From: a bacterium
GTDB taxonomy: Bacteria; UBP6; UBA1177
Assembly (NCBI GenBank): GCA_017963125.1
Contig: JAGCUA010000093.1
Span: 50,289 to 114,288 of the forward strand
Direction: 5' to 3'
Length of the DNA stretch: 64,000 bases
This document shows, in pieces, positions 35,946-43,658 of this stretch. The translations under genes and the position numbers were made by a program. Every line of letters starts with the position of its first letter. Within the stretch, counting starts at the first letter, position 1. Below the pieces are notes generated by a model. That model was not told the origin of the DNA, ran no database searches, and saw only the letters and a program-made list of their open reading frames with translations.

Positions 35946-37343
35946 ATGCTTGAGAGATTCGACAACTATCAGTTGCTTTCAAAGATCGCTACGGGCGGAA
36001 TGGCGGAGATTTTTCTTGCCAAGCATGTGAATTCGCCTGTCAACTCGATGCCTATTGCGATCAAAAAGGTGCTGAAACAGTACAGCAGCAATCCGACACT
36101 TGTTAAGATGTTCCTTGCCGAGGCGCGTATAATCTGCAATATAAGCCACGAAAACATAGTTAAGATCTACGATTTCGGAAAGTTTGAAGATCAGTATTTC
36201 ATTGCGATGGAATACGTTTTCGGACAGAATCTGGGAGCGATCCTTTCAAAAGTAGCCGAAAGGGATCAGATCATGCCGCTTAATCTCACGATCGAGATAA
36301 TTTCGGCTGTTTTGTGCGGTCTTGATCACGCCCACAACGCTCAGGACAGAAACGGGAATTTCCTCAATATCGTTCACCTCGACATGAACCCGAACAACAT
36401 TCTGATTTCCTATGAAGGAAAGATAAAAGTCGTCGATTTCGGCATTGCAAACGCCAACTATACCAAAAAACTTAAAGGTGATGCGGGTATTCAGGGAACT
36501 TACGCTTATCTTTCGCCGGAACAGTGCGGCGGGCATGCGGTCGACAGGCGCAGCGACATATTTTCGGTCGGAATAATCCTTTACGAGATGCTTACGGGTA
36601 AGCCGCTCTACAAGAATCTCGACAACGACATGGCGATCATGAATTCGATACTTTACGACGAGATCGAGCCTATAAACGAGCTTATGCCCGATATCGATCC
36701 GAATCTTGCCAAGATCGTTATGAAGGCGCTCGAAAAGAACCCGAACAGGCGTTACGCTTCGGCCATGGATATGCGCGAAGACTTGCAGCTGGTCTATAAT
36801 TCGCTTGAATTCGACCCGAACAGCGAGATGCTCCCTGCTTTCGTGAAAAAGCTTTTCCCCGCCCATTTCATCAAGATGACGAAGATAATCGAGCAGGCTC
36901 AGACTGAATATCTTATGGATGAACTGTTCAACAATATCGGCGAACTGGAAGATCTCGACCTTGAAGAGAAAAAGAAAACCGAAGAGGCAGCGCGGCTAAA
37001 GGAAGAAGCTGAAAGAAAGCGCGAGAAAAAGAAGGCGTTTTATTCGAGATTCGGGCTTGTTTCCGGGATCGTTGCAGGGCTTGCGGTCATTGCGCTCATT
37101 CTTAAGTTCCTTTTTGTCGATCCGGATGTCGAAGTTGATATGGTCACAGTTTTTTCGTCTCCGGGAGGAGCGCAGATTTTTGTTGACGGCGAGGATACAG
37201 GCAAGGTGACACCAACATCGCTTCAGCTTGAACATGGCAAAAAATACATAATCGATTTTATCAAGGACAACATGATAGGTACTCTTGAATTTACGCCGAG
37301 TTCCGAAAACCGTCAGATAAATATGCAGCTTAAACCAAGGTAA
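35946..37343 (+). CDS. Membrane Ser/Thr protein kinase with PEGA domain
   Basis: A 465-residue Hanks-type kinase. Cytoplasmic kinase domain 8-290: glycine-loop region IATGGMAEIF, Lys40 in PIAIKK, catalytic loop H144-L145-D146 with MNPNN after it, D164-F-G, and LSPEQCGG. The Arg of HRD is Leu, so it is a non-RD kinase that may not need activation-loop phosphorylation. A Lys/Glu coiled coil precedes one transmembrane helix (about 370-392), then a periplasmic PEGA domain (SSPGGAQIFVDGEDTGKVTP) that could bind envelope polymers. A GGAGG ribosome-binding site is present. It leads a tight block with the next three genes. Confidence 0.9.
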   Translation: MLERFDNYQLLSKIATGGMAEIFLAKHVNSPVNSMPIAIKKVLKQYSSNPTLVKMFLAEARIICNISHENIVKIYDFGKFEDQYFIAMEYVFGQNLGAILSKVAERDQIMPLNLTIEIISAVLCGLDHAHNAQDRNGNFLNIVHLDMNPNNILISYEGKIKVVDFGIANANYTKKLKGDAGIQGTYAYLSPEQCGGHAVDRRSDIFSVGIILYEMLTGKPLYKNLDNDMAIMNSILYDEIEPINELMPDIDPNLAKIVMKALEKNPNRRYASAMDMREDLQLVYNSLEFDPNSEMLPAFVKKLFPAHFIKMTKIIEQAQTEYLMDELFNNIGELEDLDLEEKKKTEEAARLKEEAERKREKKKAFYSRFGLVSGIVAGLAVIALILKFLFVDPDVEVDMVTVFSSPGGAQIFVDGEDTGKVTPTSLQLEHGKKYIIDFIKDNMIGTLEFTPSSENRQINMQLKPR

Positions 37344-37344
37344 A

Positions 37345-38064
37345 ATGTCATTCGCAACATTGAAAATTGTCTCAAAAAACGGCGAAACGGCGCGAACTGA
37401 ACTCAATGCCGTCGATTTTATGGGGCTTTACCTCGATTTTTACGTCCAGAGTCCGGTCGAAGCTGTGCCGCAGGAGTGTTTTCCTAATCTGAAAAAACTG
37501 ATTTCGTTCGCTGTTTCTTACCTTCCTTTCATGCCGCAGGGGTGGAGTTTCGCGTGGAATGTCTCGATGCCTCTGCAGAAGCGCAGGCTTTTCTGCTGCG
37601 TCGATTCCGAAGACGGCACTTTTGTAGCGAAAACCCATTCGTGGGAACCTTCGCCTTACGAGAAAAATCCGCGAATGACAGTGCAGATGGTTTCCGATAT
37701 TTCGGGAATGGAAAGCGTCACGATGGTCGACTGCGCCGAAAATATTACTTCCGACAGGATTTTGGACGAACTTTTTAAGAGATTTTTTGCCGATCAGTCG
37801 CAGGAACACCTTGAATTTTACGTGGATGACGAAATTGCAGGTATAAAAAACAATTCCGAATCTCTTGCTTTTATCGAAGATGCTTCGGAAGAAAACGTGA
37901 GCCTTACTTTCAGATGCGGCTGCACTAAAGAAAAAATCGCCGGGATTTTCAAACGGATGCCGAAGAAGGATATCGATTTCTTATTCGAGAACGAGCCTGT
38001 TCTCAATGTCGAATGTCCCCGCTGCGGCTTTAAATACGGGATAAAAAAGCATGACATCAAATAA
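37345..38064 (+). CDS. Divergent Hsp33-like protein with redox zinc motif
   Basis: A 239-residue cytoplasmic protein. The last 60 residues have C191-x-C193, then thirty residues, then C224-x2-C227 (FRCGCTKEKI and VECPRCGFKYGI), with the helical KKDIDFLFENEPVLNVEC between. That is the CxC-x(27-32)-CxxC zinc centre and layout of the Hsp33 redox-switch domain. The N-terminal 180 residues are shorter than in E. coli Hsp33 (292 residues overall) and weakly similar, so the chaperone domain is diverged or cut down. The likely role is an oxidation-activated holdase. The start is two bases after the kinase stop. Confidence 0.65.
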   Translation: MSFATLKIVSKNGETARTELNAVDFMGLYLDFYVQSPVEAVPQECFPNLKKLISFAVSYLPFMPQGWSFAWNVSMPLQKRRLFCCVDSEDGTFVAKTHSWEPSPYEKNPRMTVQMVSDISGMESVTMVDCAENITSDRILDELFKRFFADQSQEHLEFYVDDEIAGIKNNSESLAFIEDASEENVSLTFRCGCTKEKIAGIFKRMPKKDIDFLFENEPVLNVECPRCGFKYGIKKHDIK

Positions 38065-38884
38065 AATTTCAAAAGTTTTCCTTTTTTTCAGAAACGACGG
38101 CCGGAAAATCGCCGAACAGCAGGAAACACGCGCTTTCATCACCGGAAAGAGCAGGGAACTCGGTGTGGAAGTTGTAGAAAATATCGATGAGATCGACGGT
38201 TCCGACCTTATTGTCACGGTCGGCGGCGACGGAACTTTCCTCGCAGGCGCATCTATGGCTTTCGAGCGCAATATTCCGATTGCCGGGATCAATGTCGGGC
38301 AGCTCGGATTCCTTGCCGAGATAAATCCCGGTGAAGAAAAAATGATAAAGAATCTCCTCAAAGGCGACTTCGATGTCAAGCACCGCATGATGATGGATGT
38401 GAGACTCCTCAGAAACGGTGCGGAAACAGCCGCTTTCACCGCTCTCAACGAAGTGACGATAATCCGTGACATAAACGCTTCTCCGATGCTCTGTTTCGGC
38501 ATCGAATACAACGGCGAGGAGATGCCGCAATACAAATGCGACGGGCTTATCGCGGCGACTCCGACCGGTTCCACCGCTTACAACCTTTCGTGCAACGGCC
38601 CGATAATCTATCCCGCTGACGAGTCTTTCGTCATCAACGCGGTCGCTCCGCACGCTCTCACGCACAGGCCGATAGTGCTTCCGGCGTCAGGTTCGGTCAA
38701 AGTCACTTTGAAGGAATGTGTTCTCGGATTTTTGACCTGCGACGGCAAAAATTCGGTCCAGGTGTGCGAAAACGATGTCGTCCTTATACGCAGGAACGGG
38801 CGTGATTTAAGCGTCGTCTCTAACCCTGAAAGAAGTTTCTTCGACATACTTTCAGAAAGACTCCATCTTGGAAAGAGGTTATAA
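38051..38884 (+). CDS. nadK: NAD kinase
   Basis: Cytoplasmic ATP-NAD kinase making NADP, 277 residues. The ATP/NAD-binding GGDG motif is at 58-61 (IVTVGGDGTFLAG), followed by GQLGFLAEI, ALNEVTIIRD and DGLIAATPTGSTAYNLSCNGPI, all diagnostic. It overlaps the Hsp33-like gene by 14 bases and the Smr gene by one base. The pairing with an oxidative-stress chaperone makes sense, since NADPH fuels thiol reduction. Confidence 0.95.
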   Translation: MTSNKISKVFLFFRNDGRKIAEQQETRAFITGKSRELGVEVVENIDEIDGSDLIVTVGGDGTFLAGASMAFERNIPIAGINVGQLGFLAEINPGEEKMIKNLLKGDFDVKHRMMMDVRLLRNGAETAAFTALNEVTIIRDINASPMLCFGIEYNGEEMPQYKCDGLIAATPTGSTAYNLSCNGPIIYPADESFVINAVAPHALTHRPIVLPASGSVKVTLKECVLGFLTCDGKNSVQVCENDVVLIRRNGRDLSVVSNPERSFFDILSERLHLGKRL

Positions 38885-39354
38885 TGAGCAAAAAATTCCA
38901 GAATAATAATTCAATGAATTTTGCCGAACTTTTTTCGGGCAAAACAGAGAAAAAAGAGGCTGAAAAAGAGAGTTTCGCCGACCTTCTCGAAGAATATTCC
39001 GACATCGATTTCGAGATCCACAAACGCGAGAAGGAATCAAGCGCCGAAGAGCAGAAAGAGTTCTTCAGGCCGCGCAGCGAGAATGTCCTTCCCGAATTTG
39101 AGATCGATCTTCACGGACTCAATCAGGACGAGGCTGAAAAAGTTGTCGAAAACAATGTCCGGGCCATGAAAAGCGGCCGCATCTACAAGATCAGGATCGT
39201 CACCGGTAAAGGGCTCCATTCAAAAACTTCGCCCGTTCTCAGGAACGCGATCGACATTCTTCTCAGGCAGCTCAAAAGAGAAGGGTGCTGCTCGAAGATC
39301 GAGTGGGACAAAAAAAGCGTCGAAGAATCAGGGCAGGTCGACATTACTGCTTAA
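38884..39354 (+). CDS. Smr-domain protein
   Basis: A 156-residue protein with an acidic/basic N-terminal linker and a C-terminal Smr domain: DLHGL at 75-79, an amphipathic helix, and TGKGLHS at 107-113, ending in an alternating strand. Smr domains are DNA/RNA nicking nucleases, and stand-alone small forms (SmrA/B-like) cleave mRNA at collided ribosomes or act in recombination; which applies is unclear. The start codon overlaps the nadK stop by one base. Confidence 0.87.
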   Translation: MSKKFQNNNSMNFAELFSGKTEKKEAEKESFADLLEEYSDIDFEIHKREKESSAEEQKEFFRPRSENVLPEFEIDLHGLNQDEAEKVVENNVRAMKSGRIYKIRIVTGKGLHSKTSPVLRNAIDILLRQLKREGCCSKIEWDKKSVEESGQVDITA

Positions 39355-39360
39355 TTGCTA

Positions 39361-39399
39361 TTACCGTAATATCACGATCTCGTGATAACGTTATCCCGA
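39361..39399. repeat. Intergenic inverted repeats related to those at 35861
   Basis: Contains the 12-base perfect palindrome GATAACGTTATC (39384-39395) and the inverted repeat TCACGA-TC-TCGTGA (39372-39385). The part 39378-39399 is the second copy of the repeat at 35861-35882. It sits between the convergent ends of the Smr gene and the sirtuin gene. Confidence 0.6.
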
Positions 39400-39419
39400 T
39401 GCGGCGCAAGATTTCTAAA

Positions 39420-40160
39420 TTATGAAATTTCCGAAAAAACTTTTCCTATCGGCTGATTTATTTCCAGATCGTTGACTGGATCAAGTTTGTAGATCAGATG
39501 TTCCTTGTTGATGATGACAAAGTGTCTGCCTCTGAAATAGCCAACGTATGATGCCGCGGGATAGACTGAAAGCGAGGTGCCGCCGATGATCAGCATGTCG
39601 GCTGATGAGATTGCTGCAATCGCCTTTGTGACGGCCTCTGCCGGAAGCTGTTCTTCGTAAAGTGTGACATCGCAGCGTATTATTCCACCGCAGTCGCAGC
39701 GCGGAATCTGTTCTTTCGATTCGAAAATGTAGTCTGCCGGATATTTCTTTCCGCATTTTGCGCAGTAGTTGCGTGTCGTCGTGCCGTGAATCTCGTAAAC
39801 GTTCTGACTTCCCGCTTTCTGGTGAAGCCCGTCGATATTCTGAGTGACCACAGCTTTGAGTTTGCCGCGTTTTTCAAGTTCGGCAAGAAAGTAGTGCGCT
39901 GCGTTGGGTTTTACGTTTCTCGCGTCCATTTTCTGCCTGTAGAACTCGAAAAATACGTCAGGGTGGTCCACAAGGCAGCTGTGGCTGAGCAAATATTCAG
40001 GACGGTATTTTTCAAACTGGACATCGTGCTGGTTGTATAAGCCGTCCTTGCTTCTGAAATCGGGAACGCCGCTTTCGGTCGATACTCCGGCGCCTCCGAA
40101 AAACACGATATTTTCCGATTCTTCGATGAAATCACGCAGTTTTTTGATTTTTTCGTCCAT
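39420..40160 (-). CDS. cobB: NAD-dependent protein deacylase (sirtuin)
   Basis: A 246-residue Sir2-family deacylase, removing acyl groups from lysines while consuming NAD. I start at 40160, where GGAGGA precedes ATG, and not at the upstream open frame to 40262. Motifs: FGGAGVSTESGVPDFRS (21-37), QNIDGLH (107-113), catalytic His125 in YEIHGT, zinc cysteines C133, C136, C155 and C157 (the second pair is CxC where CxxC is more usual), then GGIIRCDV, with Cys for the usual Pro. It lies 13 bases downstream of the EGF-like lipoprotein gene and is probably co-transcribed. Confidence 0.92.
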   Translation of the reverse strand: MDEKIKKLRDFIEESENIVFFGGAGVSTESGVPDFRSKDGLYNQHDVQFEKYRPEYLLSHSCLVDHPDVFFEFYRQKMDARNVKPNAAHYFLAELEKRGKLKAVVTQNIDGLHQKAGSQNVYEIHGTTTRNYCAKCGKKYPADYIFESKEQIPRCDCGGIIRCDVTLYEEQLPAEAVTKAIAAISSADMLIIGGTSLSVYPAASYVGYFRGRHFVIINKEHLIYKLDPVNDLEINQPIGKVFSEIS

Positions 40161-40173
40161 TTTATCCTCCTGT

Positions 40174-41280
40174 TTACTCTTTTTTAACGCATTTGGAACC
40201 GTTCCACTCAAAATCGTCTTCAAGGCATCGCGTGCAGCGGATATTTTGAGTGATGCTGTCATTTGGAATGCATACGGTTTCTATTGCTCCGTTGCCGAAA
40301 TTTACTGCCCAGAAGCATGCTGATTCCGGATCGTATGATGATCCCGACCAAAATGTTTCCGAATCTCCTATTATGCTGTATCTGCCGCTGTCATCCTGGC
40401 TGCAGCCTTTGCAGTAGTCACTGTAACAGCTCTCGTCGCAGCATTCTTCGGAAATCTCACAACTTCCCTTTGTTTCGGTGTAGCTGCATTTCCGGATCAA
40501 TGTTCTCAGCTGGCTTATCGAAGGCGTTTCCCAATCGTACAAGTGTCCCTCAGAGAGATTTTTGCATTTTTGGTGGTATTTATTATCGCGGTATTTCGAT
40601 GACCAGATGAGTCCTGTTGAAGAGTCTTTGCACGGAACAGAGTCTCCGGGACCGCATTCGTTCATTTCAATGCACTCTTCACCGTTCCAGCGGAATCCGG
40701 TTTTGCAGATGCAGGTGTATTCACTTGCAGATTTCGGGATACATTCTTTCAAATTTTGAAGATTTCCGCACGGATTCGGTTTGCACGGGTTGACACATTT
40801 GCGAGGATCCCAGAAATAATTTTCCTCGCAACCGCAGACATAATGCTGCTCATCGTCCTCATTCCATCCGTCTTCCTTTTCACAAACTCCTGTCGAATGG
40901 CTGATATCCTTGCAGGGGTTGGGATCGCACAGGTCGATACACTTCAATTCGTCATCTCCCCAGAAAAAGCCCTTTTCGCATTCGCAGTCGTATTTGTTGT
41001 AGCTTGATGCTGTGCAGACGCCTGTTGAACCTGTGATGTCGCACGGTTTGCTTTCACACGGATCTACGCATTTTTTTTCGGATTTGCGCGGATCCCATAA
41101 ATAATTTCCTTCGCATACGCAGGAAAAATCCTCTCCGCCCCAGCCTTCTTCTTCGCAGATATCTGTTGCATGTTCGATATCATAGCACGGATTGGGTTCA
41201 CACCCTTTTTTATCTTTTTTCCAGCAGCCTGAAACCGAAAGAATCGCAATCAGTAGGAAAATCATGAAAAATTTTTTCAT
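40174..41280 (-). CDS. Cys-rich lipoprotein with four EGF-like modules and a DUF1566-like domain
   Basis: A 368-residue lipoprotein (lipobox SVSGC, Cys19). Residues of about 27-215 hold four modules of roughly 45 residues with the pattern NPC, ST/AT, GVC or DIC, then CxCEKGFFW- or CVCEGNYLWDP-like ends, rather like EGF modules. The C-terminal 150 residues fit the DUF1566 type (STGLIWSSKY, WETPSISQLRTLIRKC, FWAVNFGNGAIETVC). Such surface lipoproteins are common in metagenomic delta-proteobacterial and Myxococcota genomes. The function is unknown; a surface adhesin or structural role is a guess. The many cysteines require periplasmic disulfide formation. Confidence 0.75.
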   Translation of the reverse strand: MKKFFMIFLLIAILSVSGCWKKDKKGCEPNPCYDIEHATDICEEEGWGGEDFSCVCEGNYLWDPRKSEKKCVDPCESKPCDITGSTGVCTASSYNKYDCECEKGFFWGDDELKCIDLCDPNPCKDISHSTGVCEKEDGWNEDDEQHYVCGCEENYFWDPRKCVNPCKPNPCGNLQNLKECIPKSASEYTCICKTGFRWNGEECIEMNECGPGDSVPCKDSSTGLIWSSKYRDNKYHQKCKNLSEGHLYDWETPSISQLRTLIRKCSYTETKGSCEISEECCDESCYSDYCKGCSQDDSGRYSIIGDSETFWSGSSYDPESACFWAVNFGNGAIETVCIPNDSITQNIRCTRCLEDDFEWNGSKCVKKE

Positions 41281-41398
41281 TCAGGGTCTCCGTCATCGAA
41301 AAAGACCAACAATTTTAAATGAAACGCGATTTTATTCAAGAAAAAAGCTGTCTTGCAGACGGCTGAAAAAGTTGAGCTTATACTAACGATTTTCAACT

Positions 41399-41415
41399 CG
41401 TGAGTGTTACTCACG
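41399..41415. repeat. Small perfect hairpin
   Basis: CGTGAGT-GTT-ACTCACG, seven base pairs with a three-base loop, in the 292-base gap before the REC-GGDEF-EAL gene. No T-run follows, so an operator or an mRNA structure is more likely than a terminator. Confidence 0.45.
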
Positions 41416-41504
41416 ACTTCAAATTTAGGGTCCCCGACGGAAAAGAAGTGGCAGTGTCGCGTTTTATTACGAAGAAGCTTAAAGTCGCGGTTTCAAAAGA
41501 AATT

Positions 41505-41534
41505 TTGCTTTTTCACTTTTTGTCGGGTTATATT
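41505..41534 (+). promoter_or_regulatory. Candidate promoter of the REC-GGDEF-EAL/HPt unit
   Basis: TTGCTT (41505-41510), 18-base spacer, TATATT (41529-41534), about 40 bases before the ATG at 41573. The same pair of hexamers occurs in the candidate promoter of the motor unit at 25928. Confidence 0.4.
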
Positions 41535-41572
41535 CCCCCCGTTTTTGCTTTTTTATTTTCCGAGAGTGAAGA

Positions 41573-43279
41573 ATGGACGAACAGAATATAAAAGAAGGAA
41601 TACATAAGTTGAAGCGGACGGTGCTCGTTGTTGACGACGAGCTTATAAACCGCGAACTTCTGGGTGTGATACTGCAGCAGAAATACGATGTCATTTACGC
41701 GGAAAACGGCAGAAAGGCGATCGATATCGTCAGGAGGATCCCGGGAAGGATCTCGCTTGTTCTTCTTGATCTTCTGATGCCGGAAGTCAACGGATACGAA
41801 GTTCTCAAAGCAATGCAAGCCGATCCGAAGCTGAGAAAAATTCCGATCATCGTTCTCACGTCTGAAAAAGACGCCGAAGTCGAGAGCCTTCAGCTCGGCG
41901 CCGCCGATTTCATTCCGAAACCTTACAATATGCCGGAAGTCATCATGGCGCGTGTCCAGCGTTCAATCGAGCTTGCCGAGGATAGCGACATAATTCTCGC
42001 GACCGAGACAGACCGTCTTACCGGGCTTTACAACAAGGATTTCTTCTTCCAGTACTGCGCCAAAAGCGATATCTATGTGCCCGGAAGGCAGATGGATGCG
42101 ATAGCCGTCAACGTTTCGCGCTTTCACCTTGTCAACGAACTCAAGGGAAGGGCTTTCGGCGACAAGATCCTCTGCGCACTTGCCGATGAGATAAAATATT
42201 TCGCTTTCCAGAGCGAAGGTCTTGCAGGACGCGGCGGTTCCGACCTTTTCCTGGTCTATCTGCCGCACTGTGACTCGCACAAAGATTTCCTCGAGAGCAT
42301 AAGCGATGCTGCGGCTGAGATAGCCGGAGAAGGGAAGATCAGTCTGAGGATGGGTGTCTACCAGAATGTCGATTTTTCAGTAAGCATGGAAGAGCGTTTC
42401 GACAAAGCCAACATAGCATGCAACACACTGCGCAGAAGTGCTTCGGAGCACTACGCGCTGTACGATTCGGATCTGCATGAAAAGGAGCTCTTCGCGGAAA
42501 AACTGATGCACGAGGTCGAGGATGCGCTTGCAGAAAAACAGTTTAAAGTCGTATATCAGCCGAAATTCAATATAAAAGGGGAAAAGCCGTATCTTTGCAG
42601 CGCTGAGGCTCTCGTGAGATGGAACCATCCCGAGCTTGGAACGGTAAGTCCCGGCGTCTTTATCCCGCTTTTTGAGGAAAACGGTCTTATCAACAGGCTC
42701 GACGACTATGTCTGGCGCGAAGTGGCGCGTCAGATAAAGATCTGGAAAGAGGAGATCGGCATGACTGTCCCTGTTTCGGTCAACGTTTCGCGTATTGATC
42801 TGCTCGCTCCTGATTATGAGAAACATATGCTCGATCTGGTGCTTGAGAACTCGCTCCAGCCGTCTGATATACTGCTTGAGATCACGGAGTCGGCTTACAC
42901 CGAGAATTCCGACCGCATAGTCGAGATAGCCAATTCGCTGAGGGCGCGCGGTTTCAAACTTGAAATGGACGACTTCGGTTCAGGCTATTCGTCGCTCAAC
43001 ATGCTTGCATCCCTGCCGATCGACGCACTGAAACTCGATATGAAATTCGTCCGCCGCATCTGCGAAAACGCGAAGGATCTGAGGATGATCCAGCTTATGA
43101 TAGATATCGCTGCATTCCTGAATGTCCCCGTTATCGCAGAAGGAGTCGAGACCGAGGAACAGTACAGGCTTTTGAAGGAAAACGGCTGCGACATAATCCA
43201 GGGATACTACTTCTCGAAGCCGCTCCCTGTCGAACAATTTACCGAAATGATAGAAAAAGAGGGGAAAAAGAGATGCTGA
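41573..43279 (+). CDS. Response regulator with degenerate GGDEF and intact EAL domain
   Basis: A 568-residue cytoplasmic protein that should degrade c-di-GMP under phosphorelay control. REC domain 15-135: acidic pair D21-D22, phosphoacceptor Asp66 (LVLLDLLMP), Lys in FIPKPYN. The GGDEF domain reads GGSDL at the active site, so cyclase activity is improbable. The EAL domain has SAEALVRWNHP, VNVSRID, EITESAY, MDDFGSGYSSL, ALKLDMKF and IAEGVET, so all main catalytic residues are there. The HPt gene overlaps its end by seven bases. Confidence 0.9.
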   Translation: MDEQNIKEGIHKLKRTVLVVDDELINRELLGVILQQKYDVIYAENGRKAIDIVRRIPGRISLVLLDLLMPEVNGYEVLKAMQADPKLRKIPIIVLTSEKDAEVESLQLGAADFIPKPYNMPEVIMARVQRSIELAEDSDIILATETDRLTGLYNKDFFFQYCAKSDIYVPGRQMDAIAVNVSRFHLVNELKGRAFGDKILCALADEIKYFAFQSEGLAGRGGSDLFLVYLPHCDSHKDFLESISDAAAEIAGEGKISLRMGVYQNVDFSVSMEERFDKANIACNTLRRSASEHYALYDSDLHEKELFAEKLMHEVEDALAEKQFKVVYQPKFNIKGEKPYLCSAEALVRWNHPELGTVSPGVFIPLFEENGLINRLDDYVWREVARQIKIWKEEIGMTVPVSVNVSRIDLLAPDYEKHMLDLVLENSLQPSDILLEITESAYTENSDRIVEIANSLRARGFKLEMDDFGSGYSSLNMLASLPIDALKLDMKFVRRICENAKDLRMIQLMIDIAAFLNVPVIAEGVETEEQYRLLKENGCDIIQGYYFSKPLPVEQFTEMIEKEGKKRC

Positions 43280-43614
43280 CAATCGAAAATTTGAAAGAAT
43301 TCGGCGCAAATGTCGAAGAAGGCGTTGCAAGATGCATGGGACTCAACGATTTTTACCTGAAACTCGTGAATATGGCTGTTCCGGACGAACAGCTGAACGC
43401 GCTTGAAGCGGCACTTGCGAAAAAAGACCTCGATGCCGCGTTTGAAGTGGCGCACGCACTCAAAGGAATGTACGGAAACATCTCGCTCACCCCGATCTAC
43501 AAACCGCTCAGCGAAATGACGGAACTTCTCCGCAGCCGCACCGATACTGACTATTCAGCACTTCTCGAAGAAGCAAAAAAACAGAAAAAAATACTCGAAG
43601 AACTGGCGTTGTAA
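43273..43614 (+). CDS. Stand-alone HPt phosphotransfer protein
   Basis: A 113-residue four-helix histidine phosphotransfer protein. His61 in AHALKGMYGNISL is the expected phosphorylated residue (the family motif is HxLKGxxxxLG). It overlaps the REC-EAL gene, and three hybrid kinases without an HPt domain are encoded convergently next door, so it probably carries phosphate from their REC domains to the EAL regulator. Confidence 0.85.
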   Translation: MLTIENLKEFGANVEEGVARCMGLNDFYLKLVNMAVPDEQLNALEAALAKKDLDAAFEVAHALKGMYGNISLTPIYKPLSEMTELLRSRTDTDYSALLEEAKKQKKILEELAL

Positions 43615-43658
43615 CGTCGTCACGCATTGTCACGTCGTTTCGTCGTCACGCATCGTCA
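43615..43658. repeat. Direct repeat CGTCGTCACGCAT(T/C)GTCA, two copies
   Basis: Copies at 43615-43632 and 43641-43658 differ at one of 18 bases. Further CGTCACG-like words follow to about 43684. The repeat covers the end of the HPt gene region and runs into the last codons of the convergent permease-kinase gene. A related word occurs at 52179-52193. Confidence 0.6.
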
